The notes under the pieces: model-generated | What the model was told of the DNA's origin: nothing | The model's input: the letters and a program-made list of their open reading frames with translations, nothing else | Database searches by the model: none | Assembly (NCBI GenBank): GCA_013396655.1 | Contig: WBMV01004462.1 | Location: 1 to 64,000 of the forward strand | From: Campylorhamphus procurvoides | Lineage: Eukaryota > Chordata > Aves > Passeriformes > Dendrocolaptidae | DNA length: 64,000 nt | Direction of reading: 5' to 3' | Translations under genes and position numbers: made by a program | Part shown: positions 34,044 through 46,782 of the stretch, one piece after another | Layout: every line of letters begins with the position of its first letter | How positions within the stretch are numbered: position 1 is the stretch's first letter

Positions 34044-35165
34044 TGTCCTAGCTGTCTTAAGGGTCAGATAATAGCTGGAACACCATGCATGGGAAACATG
34101 TACCAGAGCTAAGACAATGAGACACCATGTAGTCAAAACAAGAAAGCAAAGCCCAGCAACCTTGGAGAAGCTCCAATAAGGGAAAGTAGTGTGAAGATGA
34201 TGATAAAGGATGAAGTAACAGGTCTTAAGACCTCCAACTCAATTCTAGGAGAGGTGTGCCTTGGGACAGAATCAAGGGAAGTTCTGGATATGGACATATC
34301 TTAGATTGGATACAACCTTTAGATATGATAATTGAGTAGGGTTATAAAATTAGTACCCTGCCACGTAGAGGAGGCTTTTTCTGCTTTCTCCAGCTCCTAC
34401 ACCTTGTTGAAATTTCTCACACACACACATACACAAACACACACACATACACAACCACACACACTCTTTTGCTGCCCAGCCTGGTGTGGTGCCCTGTGTT
34501 CCCCCCCCTGAAAGGGGGGAGGAAAGAGCTCAGAAGAGCTCTGCTTGCAAAGGGGAAGTTTCCTTCTCTTACTCTCCTGAGGAGGGGGAAGAAGATGTTT
34601 CCCCTTCCATGTTCTCCCAGACTGGACCTCAAGAACATCAAGTCCTGCTTGAAGGAAGATGAGACCAGTAATGGGAACTGGGTACCAGCATGAGCTGATG
34701 GGGTAGCTGAGCTGCAGGGGAGCAGCTGCAAAAGGGAGTTTCCCCCTTGTTTATAGTGGGCTGGGAGGTGAGATGACTTGGGCCCAGATGTTGCAAGACT
34801 CAGTGTTCCCAGACTGTGGGTGAAAAGGTTTTTCACCTGAGAGGGGCAGGTTGTTGTCCCTTGTTTGCTTCTGTAAGACATGGCGGAGTGACTCAGGAAA
34901 CAGCCTCCTGTTGGCTGGAAACAGCTGGGAACGAAATGAAAGGGACGCCTTTCGGATTAATTTACTCTGCATGTTTTGAAGCGGTGGTGCTTGGAAGAGA
35001 GCTCACATGGTATTCCTGAGGCCATGAGTTCAATCTAGCACTGGCCTTTTCTATCTGTCACTTGTCAGCACATGTACTCTTTTATATTCCTTTATATTCT
35101 GTACCCCAAAATCCTATAAGAACTCTTCTCTACCCACACAAAGTTGTCTTGGAAAGTTTTTTCCC
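34044..35165 (+). mobile_element. Possible ERV-derived LTR and leader
   Basis: It starts TGTCCTAG, the same octamer as one terminus of the solo LTR at 7789 read on the minus strand. A TATA-like GGTTATAAAATTAG lies at about 34338, and a CACCTTGTTGAAATTTCTCA stretch resembles an LTR end. A CA-repeat follows, then about 500 bp of GC-richer, hairpin-dense sequence (34490-34840), and a second TATA-like CCTATAAGAAC near 35114. No target duplication or coding domain is visible. The call rests on style and context, so the limits are approximate. Confidence 0.35.
34418..34465. repeat. (CA)n microsatellite, interrupted
   Basis: A CA dinucleotide run with CATA, CAAA and CAACC interruptions, between the putative LTR and the hairpin-dense block. 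Confidence 0.9.
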
Positions 35166-35171
35166 CTTTCC

Positions 35172-35225
35172 TTAAGGCAACAATGGTCTTTAAAGTCCCT
35201 TGCAACACAAGCCATTCTATGATAT
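35172..35225 (+). mobile_element. CR1 3' relic
   Basis: GGTCTTTAAAGTCCCTTGCA followed by AGCCATTCTATGATATT is the CR1 tail in sense orientation, about 50 bp. Confidence 0.7.
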
Positions 35226-38200
35226 TTACTTCTAAGCTAACATCAGGTCAAATCTAAGAAGAAATCATTTTCCATCTTTTTCTTTTGCCAAAATGTGTGG
35301 AAGCAAAGATCAAGAGTTATATCAGCTCTCTATGATGAGTGCTTATGTTGTATCTGCAGTACAGCTTTACATACTGATTTGCTCGTGTTCCTCACCAGTG
35401 GCTGCAGCCAGCTTTGATAACCACTGTTCATGATTGGGGTCCCAGGCCAAACGTACATGCAATTAGTGAGCTAAAGAAACACTTCCTATGAAAACCAAGT
35501 GTTTCCTGATTAGGATTTAAAGATTTTTAACAGGGTAATTATTAATAGTGCAGATTGCTAGCACATATTCTACTTCAAGTCTAGTTTATTTGATTTGGAG
35601 TAAAAGAGTGTCTGTCCATCCATAGTGGATGTCACCATCCACTGTGCCACCATCTCTTTGGGATCCTAAGGAGGTCACAGCACCGTAAATGCACCCAGAC
35701 TTCTGTGACCTGTGCCTGTCCCCAGGCCACATGCATAGTGTAGCAGCATTTCAGTGAGCCACACAAGAGTGTTGATTCCTAAGAATAGCAGAATGTGGTT
35801 GTTCTGCAGGCAATTTTTTGGTGTGCCTGTGCTTGAAGATTTTCCACTTCATCCTTGTTTTGTTGATCACTATGTCTCTTCTGCAATCATTGGGTTACTG
35901 ACCCCATCCACAGCTGTGTCCCTTGTTTCTTGTGGAACATTTGCCTTATCATGAGAAAACTCAACAAAGATGGTCTGAAATTTAATATGTGTGAATAATT
36001 TTATCATTTAGTAATGCAACGGTGTAATTTTCTTGTAATGGAGGGAAAAAATAATTCCCTGAAACATGGGAGGGCATATTGTAAAAGGTCATGTATACTT
36101 CACAGTATATCAAAAAGCAAGTAGTCCAGAGAAACAATTTAAAATTAAAGATAATAGCTCAAGAAAGTGTTCAGCAGAGTAGTGAGCTGTGAGCATCTTA
36201 TAGCTTTTCTTAAAATTACATCTGAGTACACCACAGATAATTTCTCAGATTTTCCATCTAATCATATAAATAATATTCGTGTTCTGTTCTAATGAATGGT
36301 AAGGTCCTTAGTGAATTTTTTGTGCAAGTGATATGTAGGTGCTGCCTGCTTCTGAGACCAACTAATGGCAAATTTATTTCAAATATAAGGTGAGGAAAGA
36401 ATAATAAAACTGCTTCCAAAAGTTTTAAAATATGTTGCCTGAACGTGGAATAAATTATGTAGCAAAAGTATCCACTGTGACATTACTGCAAAGATAGCTT
36501 TGTTCATTGTTTGTCTATACACAGGTATATGGAAAAAACCCAGTATTTTACTGCTGGGGTAGAGTTAGGTTCTTTGAATAATTGACAACAATTCAGTAAC
36601 ACGGGTTCAAAATAAAACTCCACTAGAAAATTCATGACAATGAAACAGAGATATATACTGTGCAAAATAATTGGTTTGACTTGACTTGAGGAGTGTTGTT
36701 TTTGCAATCAGTGTTTGGAAGCTCAGCAAATTTGGTTTTATTGTCAGTGCTAAAATAACATAAGTTTGACACAGAGTACAGAATAGTGGAAAATATGTTC
36801 TTATTAGCAGTACCTTATGAAATTAGAGAAGTGTTATTGGGTCTGCTATAAGGCTTGTTATTACTTGGAATGTTTGTCCATTAGAAATGGAAATTACTAG
36901 TGTACTAATACTTAAATTTGCAGAATTGTCCCTTTAACTTTTTAAAATTCTTTCTCAATTTGCTAGCAACTTTCTGTCCTCTGTCTTTAGTCACAATTAC
37001 CTTGAATATCTGTGAATACGAATACTTTTTCAGTGTGGGAGAAGAACAATGTATTTTTTAAATAGAACAATAGTAGCATAGTGATACTGATTGATGCTGT
37101 ATATTCAGAAAGGAATCAGCTGAAAAACAAGCAAGGTTAAGAGAAGGAGCATCTTCCTTATTCCGTTGGACAAGATATTGCCTATTATTAGTAACTGATT
37201 TATGGATCTATATATGATAAGATTGCTTATGAACCTATGTTCATATGTCGAATTTTTTGGTAGAATTTATGGAGAATTGCTTCACTAGAAAAATGGCAAG
37301 GATTGTGAGTTAGTACTCTGTGAATTGATCCATAATCATAATTTCGTGGGACTGAGTTGTTGCAGGTGAATGTTGAAGAATCTCCTTGACTACAGAACAT
37401 ATCATTTGGGAAGGGGCCAAGCAGGGTGGTGGCAGATTCAGACATGAAATAAACATTATAATCCAAAAGGCAATGAATATCTCTCTTTGTTAATCTTTTA
37501 TTTCTGTAACTTTTCATCATATACTGCTCTGCTACCTGCAAGGCCTTCCTTCTTCCTCCTGCAGAGCTGCTGTTTGCAAACTGTAATAGTTCTCTTCCCA
37601 TTCAATTTTGTCAAATAAGTAAAATATTTTTATTAGTAGAATTTTTAAAGGTGAAATTGTTTATCAGTGCTATGTGTTTTAAAAGGTAAAATAGCACCAC
37701 ATATTTAAGGTGCAAAACTTTCAGGGGTAATTCTTTTCGTCATTGGTCTCTAAAATACAAACCTGCAAGCATCTTACCTCTGTTGGCATTATAGATTCCT
37801 TTCTAATTCTGCAGTTTTGATTCTTTCTGAGTTAAGGTCACAAGAAGCCTTTCAACCTCAATCACCAAAGCTATCTGCCTGCTGAATACTCGTTACTGTG
37901 GGAATATTTTTAATTTGCAGACAACAAACTCTTCATTTTCTCTGACATATATTTTATGTGTATGTGGATTCTAATTAGCAAATTCATCTGTGCTGTACCA
38001 AACTAACTCTTATTTCTGTCTTGTATTTCTCTTTCAGTGTCATTAATGGCCTTGCCATTAATCAAACTAGTATGAATAAAAAAATCAAAATCAATGCCTG
38101 ACACTAATCAAAAATAAATACCAAATTATCTTGTCAGCAAGCAGTCGCCTTTGCAGTTATAGAAACCCTCAAAACAGAGAAAATGAAATAATTGGATTGA

Positions 38201-41200
38201 GGGATGCGGGACGAACTTAAGTTTGCTTTCATCCCACTGCAATGGCCACTGGAATTTACGCATACACATCTGTAGTTTGAAGAAAAATGCTCTAAACCAA
38301 AACTAACTCGAAAAAACGGTAATTGTCTGCTATTGCCTCAATGCAACTTGCCAGCACCTCTCTTGCCCTGCTACTTCTCCTTATTGGCTTGTGCACTAAG
38401 CAGAAGTGCTGAGTTACTCTAACACCTGTCTTGAGTCAAAACTAATACCACATGTGCATGAGTGCAGGTTTTATTTCAGTCCTTTCCTCAGAAGTTAAAC
38501 TTGCCTGTGATTATAGTTCCCTTAAGTTTAGCAACTGCCTGTTATCTGTCCATGGACGAAATAGTGAAGCAAGTAGAAAATGTCTTTTCTGTTCATTGCA
38601 TAGTAAAAATTCCGTGACCTTGTTACAGAATTTCAGGTCGTCCTCAATCTAGTCACTAAAAGTAGTAGCCTGAGTGCACTTAGAAAATAAAAGAGATGAA
38701 ACTTTCACAAACCATTACATTAGAAAGGGTACATTAATCTAAATCATGAATTTCACAGAAAATTGCATTTTCTTTTCAGATTTTATCCAAAGCAAGAGTC
38801 ACATGTTTTGGTACAGTATGAAGGAGTTGGGTTTCTTTCATACCAAGAGATGGTGCTATCCTTTGGGCTGCCACTTTTACATGTGTGACCTGTAGGCCAA
38901 TGCTTGCTAAAAGAATGTATTACTGTGGTTGGTAGTCACTTTTCTATCCAAATGGTTTCTGAAATGCTTCATGCCTCTGCCCACCAAGCACCACTTCTCA
39001 TTCCCATAAAATCAGGTTTTAGAATAAAAAGTGAAGGTCTTTGAAATATGTCAAGTCAAACACATTGGGTGCTTAAGGTAATGTTGTATTTCTATTTCAT
39101 CTTTTGTGTAGAACATAGAGTGTGGGTGCTCTTACTACTGAGCACAGTTATATAGTATACAGGAGACTGTACAGAATAGCTAGGAAGCTTTCTGACATCT
39201 TTCTACGTCATATGTGGTTGTCTCAAACAAAGCATCTGTTAAAGAGCCAAGATCTGAAGAATGTATTAAAATATATGTGCATAAAAGTGATTTTTCAATC
39301 TGTGTTTACTTTTTCATATTATTGCAATTTTTTTCAGAACTTGCAATGAAAAGAGCTTTCAGGCTCATGTATTTTAGCCTTATGGTCTGTTATATAGAAG
39401 ATTCTTTTGCAAGCTCTGGTAAGAAAACTGAAGGTCTTATGCCTGAACATGACGTGACCATGATAAACACTTATGCTTTTGATAAATAGTTGTGGTTGTC
39501 AAACACCCTACGTTTTCTTTGTGAGTAAAAAAAAAAAAAAAAAAAGGGAAATTATCAAAGTTTTTCTACACTTAAAATGTTCAATTTTGAGATTTGGGAT
39601 GAAGAATAAACATCTAAAGTAGGTACTTGGAAATTCTAGAAATGCTGTAATGATATATTGATACGTATTTGTAATACTAACTTAATCTTTCATTTTGCTT
39701 CACAACCAAGCGTACATACGAAATGAAATATCACTAACTCTTTTTGCAGTAAGAGTGAAAACTAAACTGCAAATGGGTGTTCTTCAGAACACAAGTAATA
39801 GTTAATACATATATGACATGGTTTTTGTTTTCATACCAATTGCATCCTGTGCACAATCTGGTTTTGTCTTTTGTACAGCTGAGTTATTTGCTAAAACCAA
39901 ACACAGATAAGAGTCAACTCTAACTGTTATGTGTGTACAGGCAATATTCATAAATTGTCAACCCTAAATTTTCTGTCAGTTTTTGTGAAGGTGGACATAG
40001 AAATGAACAAATCCAAACAGAATTGGACTTAAGCCCTCTACCTCCTCAATTTCATTTAAATTTCTCTAGATCGTGTTCAGTACATCTCGTGGCTTCCTGA
40101 TATTAAGAAATACTATCAGTGGCAGCGGAAGAAATTGCTATGGAAAGTACTGTTTCTATAAAAAAAACCCCTGCATTTAAGCCCAGTGATACAGTCCCAA
40201 AGAAATACTTCAAACAGAAGTTGAAGTATTTTATCACAGGTGTGTTCCTACACTCTTTCTTCTTCTCTGAGTAGGAACAGAGATATGAGTCCTAACAATT
40301 CAGACAGATAGATAAAACTTTGCAGGCAGGTTGTAAATAAACACAAGTATTGTCCTGGAAATGTTTGTACTGTGCTGTTCCAGTAACTCTGTCTGCTTAG
40401 ATTTGTAGGACATTGATAAATCAATAGTTTCTTGGAACAATAAACAACAATTTGCATAGTCAGTAGCTAAACCTCCTCAATCCTCATACTAATAACCGTA
40501 AGTGCATGCACAAGGCATCCAAGAACACCTTTTTCAGAGATTACTAGATTTCTGAGTATAATATGAGGTTACATTTCCCATGGAAACAAAATTTACCAGT
40601 ATTGTTATGCTTGGATAAAAAATGTTTTCAAAGGAAGTCATTTTACTTGAGTAAGTGGGGCTTTGTCACAAAACAAGGCAGTTTAGTGAGTTTCTGTGCT
40701 TTGGTAGTAGTTCCAGTTCAGTTTTTAAAGGCGCTTAGGTTTCTGGCAGGACTGTCAGAGGCCCAAGCTCTCTTGACAGGATGCCTGCTTAAATATAGAA
40801 GAGGATATTTTTAGTCATGTTTCATTATACAGCTATCTACTGGTTATATTTATTGCTAACTTTGAAATTAAAAACAATATTGTGAGCCTCAAATGGTACA
40901 TTAGGGCTTATAACCTCTATTTCATTGTGCAAGTGACTCTGTCTCTCTGATCCTAGTTTCTCCCAGTATAATATATAATACCATAATGAATGCTGTCTCT
41001 GAAGATTGAGATGTTTGAAGAGGGCTCTGGAGCTACAGGTAAGCTGATGCAAGGCCAATGCATATATGTTTTGGGACTCACTATAGTTTATATATGTTGG
41101 CACGCAGCTGTATCTTGCTGGCACCACCAAAGTAAAATTCCATCATCTACAGCTAGGTACCTTCTTTCTACAGCTTCCAAGAGCCGCTACCACATGCAAT

Positions 41201-44200
41201 CCTACGTGGCGAAAAGAGCAGAGTTGAGATCTTGGTGTATCCTGGTGTCCCAGTCCTGGCTTGCTTATCAACACTGAAAAACACATACTCTATTCCCTGG
41301 ATCCATATTAAGTGAAGCAGCTAGCCCATGGTTATGAAAACTGCTGCTTTTACTGATACCTCGGTCAACACCGATCACCAGCATAGTATTCACATTATCT
41401 CAATTTAGGTTTGAAGTTGACGTATTGTCGTACTCCTCCAAGAGAAGAGATGGTTGTTTCTAAATCTCTTTTGAAATTTAAACAATTGCACTTTTAAGAT
41501 CACACAACAATTGGAGTATATGGAGGATTCTACTGTTCATGGTGCAGAAGGAGAGATCAGGCACAGAGACCAAGGCAGAGTTTTCTCCCTTGTGAAAAGA
41601 AGACAGAAGTAACTGCTTGACATGGAAGTTGCTGTAACTGCCATGAAAGAAGCTTGTAAAGTTTATGGTACTCTGGGCTGAAATAGGTGTGGGGTTGTGA
41701 CAGTAGAATTCTGCTGCATTTGTTTGAGTCATCCTGCATTTGAGATACTGTGACTTTCTTTAAAAAGGAGCAAGATTCGCCAAAACCAACCTTCAAATCC
41801 TTCAATTAGGTGGTAGTATCTTACAAAACTCCAAACCTTTGACTTTCCCCTCAAGCTGAGGGAATAAGAACCAACTATGCCTGACTCTTCTAGCAAATGT
41901 CCAAAACTAAACAACTTTCTGGCAGGTGTGTGGAAGCAGGCCCTGCCATGATCAGAACTGGGTCTAGGACACAGCGGCATGACAAGTAAGACATGGAGAA
42001 GCTGACAGAGGTATGTGAGTTTGCCTGGCTGTGTTTTCTTGATTATCAGGAAGAAATGGATACATCTACTGAAACAGATAATTTCTATATGGGTGCTGCC
42101 ACCCTGACCTATCAAGCCCATTGACAGAACAATTTGTATCTGCTGTAAATGTGTATAAATTCTGGTAGTGTTGTATTATGTCATGGTTTGTATTAATACA
42201 GGGTTGAACCTCTTTCTCTCTCCCTTCTGTCCTACAGCTGTAGAAATAACCTTCTGCCTGACCTGAATCTGTGAAATAGACTGCACCATGACAGTTATTC
42301 TGTGTAGGAACACACAAAAGTGTAGTAGTTTAGACCAGGTCTTAGAAATTTATGTTCTGTTGTACTTCAAGCCTAGGAATTTCTGACCAGATGAACTCAA
42401 CCCTATAAGTCCATGCAGAACGCTTCTTGCTCAAAAATCGAGCTGTGTTTTGTAATCTGTTTACCAGATTTTTTTCAAAACGTTGTTTTGACCTTTGAAG
42501 GAAGGCAGTATAAGATCAGAAGGCTCTAGAAGCTATGTTGGAAGCATTTGATCTTTTGGAGCTTAAAGGAAAGAACTTGATGGGACCATCAAGTGCAGTC
42601 TGGTTATGCCACAGTATATTCCCAGCTGTACTTATTGAAAAATAATTTATTGCTACTTCATGTAGGTAATTCAGTAGTGCTGAGCTTTCAAAAGCATTAC
42701 TATGGCTTTCAGAAGGGCAGTGTAATTATCATGCCAGATAGAGCCTGGATGCTTGTTGAAGTGGGACATGGGTGGGTCTCTTCTACTTAAAATAGTAAGG
42801 GAGTGGGTGTTTCAGTTACTCAAGCTAGCGAGAGAGACAACCATCTGCAGCTGCTCCTGACTATGAGGAAGAGAGGGAAGAGGAAACATGCATTAAACAG
42901 GAGCTGCTATTAGCCTGGCCTTAAGGCTGGTGTCGCTTGCTGTAGAACCAAGGCCAAGAGTAGCTCAGGAGTAGTTCAATCTAAGGGCAAGAGCAAAGAC
43001 TGGATGGACCAGTCATACCCTTCCATATTGGCTATGATCAATGATAAATACTTAAGGAATGTCACTGACCTAATCTTCTACAAAGTAACTGCCTAATCCC
43101 AGTGTGAATACTTCAAATGGTTTCCCAAAGCAGGGAATATGTTGCTGTGTGTAAACCAAAAACAACTGTATAATAGTGCTTTTATTCAAAATTAATTTGT
43201 CATTTAATATTTTTTATTTTCTTTCCTCTTTCTGGTTCAGAGGGTGAGGTAACAAGTTAGTTACAGGCATGTCTGAAGCTGTAGAATACTCAGGGAGTTT
43301 GCTCATCACCACTCTGTCTCAGGCAGGTGATAGTCTCCAGACAAAAACTAAACCACATTCATAAGCATCCTTGGAATGTGCAGATGTCCATATGAGATCA
43401 CAGAGATTCTTGAAGAGAAATTCTCCCTGGTGCTAGAATAGGGTCTATTGCCCATTTAAATTACATTTAATTCAGAAAAGAGGATTCAAGTGAGATTTAA
43501 ATAATTGAAGGAAGATTTTCATCATAGCAATGAGATTTATATTTCTTTCTTGACAGTGATCTCACCACAACTCTTACATTGATCTTCAGGGACACGGTTT
43601 TCTTGGTTTATGCCCAGTTTCATGTTGAGAACAATTCCAGAATATATGTAAACATTAACCATAATTTTAGAAGAAAAGATGTTGTAAAATATGTACTCTT
43701 ATGTAGCAATATAACTATCATCCCCCATGTAAAATGTACCAGTCCAACCATTTTGAGCAGCAGGCTCAGATATCATGATTCTTATAATTGAATATTGCAA
43801 GTGTGGACCAATGATATTCTTGCATTATTTTGCACCAGCTGACAATCTTTAGCTGGGCAGCTATAGACTATGATAAAAGCAGAAGCAAATTGATGAGAGG
43901 AGCAATGATGAAGAGCAGATTGCTTTTTCTCTTAGGATTCATAACTGCAAAACTAAAAGGAAAGGCATTTGTTTTACTATGAAACCAGCAAATAGATTGA
44001 CAAATAGTAACTTGTAATCACAACAAGACCAGCAGATTCCAGGTCAGATTTTTAAGGTTTATTTCCTAGCTTCCAGTTAAACAGTGTGATTTTGCCCACT
44101 AGGAAAGAAGGATCTATTATGAGAAACAAGGAAACAATTAATTTTTTAATTTAGTCATATAAAAAAGCCTTTCCCTTCAAATATTAGAATCTGTAAAGCT

Positions 44201-45120
44201 GTAAACTAGTCAGGGAAATGTTGGCTTAAAAGTTGTCCCAAACAAAAGTGGCTCAGACATTCTGTTATTCAAAATATTACGGTCAATTATGTCATTACCC
44301 AGCTTCAGGGAAGGCAATGCAGTAACTAAAGGCAGAATTATTTTCTTCTGCTTGACTGTTTGTTTGCTTTGACCTTCTTGTAGATGAATCTGCCTGTTTT
44401 CTGTGAGTGTTAAACCAGGTAATTTTTTTACTCAAACACCTAATTTTATAAAAGATGGTGAGCATTCTTTGCTATTTGGTGATTGACTGTTTTTTTTTAA
44501 TTTTCTAACCTTCTTTCCTTGAAGTCTGCTGAAGTCTAAATTGAAGGGTTTATTTGATGGTAAAATATAATAATGACACTTGGTGCCTCTCTGGTCACAT
44601 CCACCCAGGTATCACCATTATCAAAACCCCAGTCATCCCAGCATCCTGAAAAGCAGCTGATATGATCTATATTAATTTTACTTAGATAGAAATCAAGATA
44701 TAATGAAAGTGTCTGGAAAGGTTGCCTATGAAATCTGTAGTAGTGGCAGGACCTGAACACAAAGGGTTGTGTAATTTGATCCCTAAGCCAATGGTTACCA
44801 AACTATGGCTATGGACTCATTACACAATAATGGTAAATAGTCTACAGGTAATTCACAAAACCATACCGCCTTTATAATGTTTCCAGTTAGAAAAGTTCAT
44901 TTAAGGGACTGTTAAATTGATGCTGTCTTGGTCTGAAATATCTGGAAGGCACCACCTTTTCCTGTGAGTGTGAAACATAATATAGGCAAAAGGCCTGTAC
45001 CTGCAATTGCTAAATGAGTTTGTGCCTTTCTGTATCTGTATTTTTCTCTTCAGAGAAGCATGGATGAAAAACACTGTTATAACAAGATATGTTCATTACA
45101 TGTTCACTAAATGTATGCAT
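35226..45120. other. Intergenic DNA without recognised genes
   Basis: About 10 kb of mostly AT-rich sequence. Open frames of up to about 130 codons (for example 37227-37601 minus and 41729-42121 minus) show no domain or splice partners. A poly-A run lies at 39527-39545. A slightly GC-richer piece at 42.8-43.0 kb could be an old repeat but matches nothing I know. Confidence 0.5.
39527..39545. repeat. Poly-A run (19 A)
   Basis: An uninterrupted A tract after GTGAGT. No canonical AATAAA precedes it, so a retroposed tail is not supported. Confidence 0.9.
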
Positions 45121-45170
45121 ATCCAAAAAAAAATAAAAGAAAAATAAGAAATTTAAAAAAAGAGAGAATA
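45121..45170. repeat. A-rich low-complexity tract
   Basis: AAAAAAAAATAAAAGAAAAA and following A/G-rich sequence. Confidence 0.8.
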
Positions 45171-46746
45171 TTTACTCCAAGTAAATTTATATGCTTCTAG
45201 TATACAAAAAGAACTCTTTTACTTCAAGAAAAATTATGACGTTCCATTGCACACATGACACCAGACATAATGTAGGACACGGGAAGGATGCAGAGACACT
45301 ACAAGTACCTTCTAAGACCATTTAAAGAGACAAGAATGTTGGCCAGTTATCTTAATGACATGTTTACATAGTCTTGTGCTGTGGCTACTCTGCCTATTTT
45401 TTGGGACAGGTTCTCCTCTCCTGCTCTCAGAGTCTTGCCCAGGCAGATTTTTCATAAAAGCAGTTTGTGCCTGTGGGTTTTAGTCTCTGTGAAAGAAGAA
45501 GCCAGAATTGTGTGGGATGGAGAGCAGCAGTACTTAGGCTGCAGAGCAGCAGGAGTTGAGCAGCAGGAAACTGACTTTTGGACAGAGAGGTCAGGCTGGG
45601 GTGACAACACAAGGAAAGATTGGCAACTCAGCATGATGGATCTAGGGAGACTATTGAAAGGAATGAGATAATCCACAGTGAGAGAAAATTATTATTTTTT
45701 TTCTTGCAGCCATGTTGTTCTGAGTTGTGATACACAGGCAGTCTAAAGACAAGCAGGGGCTGGGACAAAAGGAGCTGGGGGCTGCATGTTTTGTGAGGGT
45801 CCAGGAGGAATGGGGTTACACTGGAACAGCTCCACTCTATTCCCACTCAGACAACTAGGCATTCTAAGGTTTGTGTACCAGAAACAAAACCCATAACCTG
45901 ATGAAACACCCAATAGAGTCGGGTGACTAGGCACTACCTTCACTTCCTTTTTCATAATGGAAACTTGTTCTGTCACCTATAGACAAGTCAGGAAGGAGCC
46001 CCAAGGTAATTTCACCACCAGGTAACAGCTGCTGAGTACCCAGAGAGTGTTTTTCTGGCTGTTTGTCCTGTTGTGGAGGCACCCTGAGGGCTCTCTTGTG
46101 CAGAAGAGGTGCTGAGGGCCAATAGAGAACTTTCAGGGCAACTCTGGTTTTGCAACTGGGGTGCTGCTCTGATCACCTGTAGTGTTGAGCTGTGGCAGTG
46201 CAAGGGTGTGCAGGGGGCACAGGTGCTGAATTGCTTGTTGTCTGGCTCTGGGGTTATCACCACACAAACCCAGGCACTGTTTTTCTTACTTTAGTGTGAC
46301 ATAATTCCTTTAGCTGAGTGCTGGCAATTGTATAGAAGTAGACATGAAATAATTTCTTTTGCTTTAACTGGATGGACTGAACGGACTTCATCTAGAGGTA
46401 CACTTCTGCTACCATTTTACTCTCTTTAAACATTTTATATGTGCAATATCCAATATAATAAAGTTACCTATTTTTAAAATGTGCTTGCATTCTCCTCTAT
46501 TGTGTTATCCTGAAAGACAAGCTGCCTGAACGATTTCTTTTTGTGTGCACTGATCAGTTAGAGAATCAATTTACTGCCTATCTCACCTTTCCAACAGTGA
46601 GTTGAATCTTCAAAGCACTATTTGTTGTATGAACAAGTTATGGCTCATTCTCTCAGCATGTGTTGTCTATCCTAAATAACTTCAAATTGAGACTTCAAAC
46701 AAGGACTTTGATAGAGTAAGGTCACTGCAGTTCCAACCAACATTTA

Positions 46747-46782
46747 TACACACACATGCACACACAGATACACACAACACAC
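46747..46782. repeat. (CA)n microsatellite, interrupted
   Basis: CACACACA units with ATG, GAT and AACA interruptions. Confidence 0.85.

Noticed and set aside
35000..35045. GAGTTCAATCTAGC resembling a Pol III B box
   Set aside because: There is no matching A box at the right distance and no tRNA fold; the flanks look like the ERV-derived block.
37227..37601. A 124-codon minus-strand open frame
   Set aside because: It has no recognisable domain, no splice partners and average base composition; most likely chance.
44785..44830. AATGGTTACCAAACTATGG, reminiscent of hAT (Charlie) transposon termini
   Set aside because: There is no partner inverted terminus and no 8-bp target duplication nearby; one short motif is not enough.
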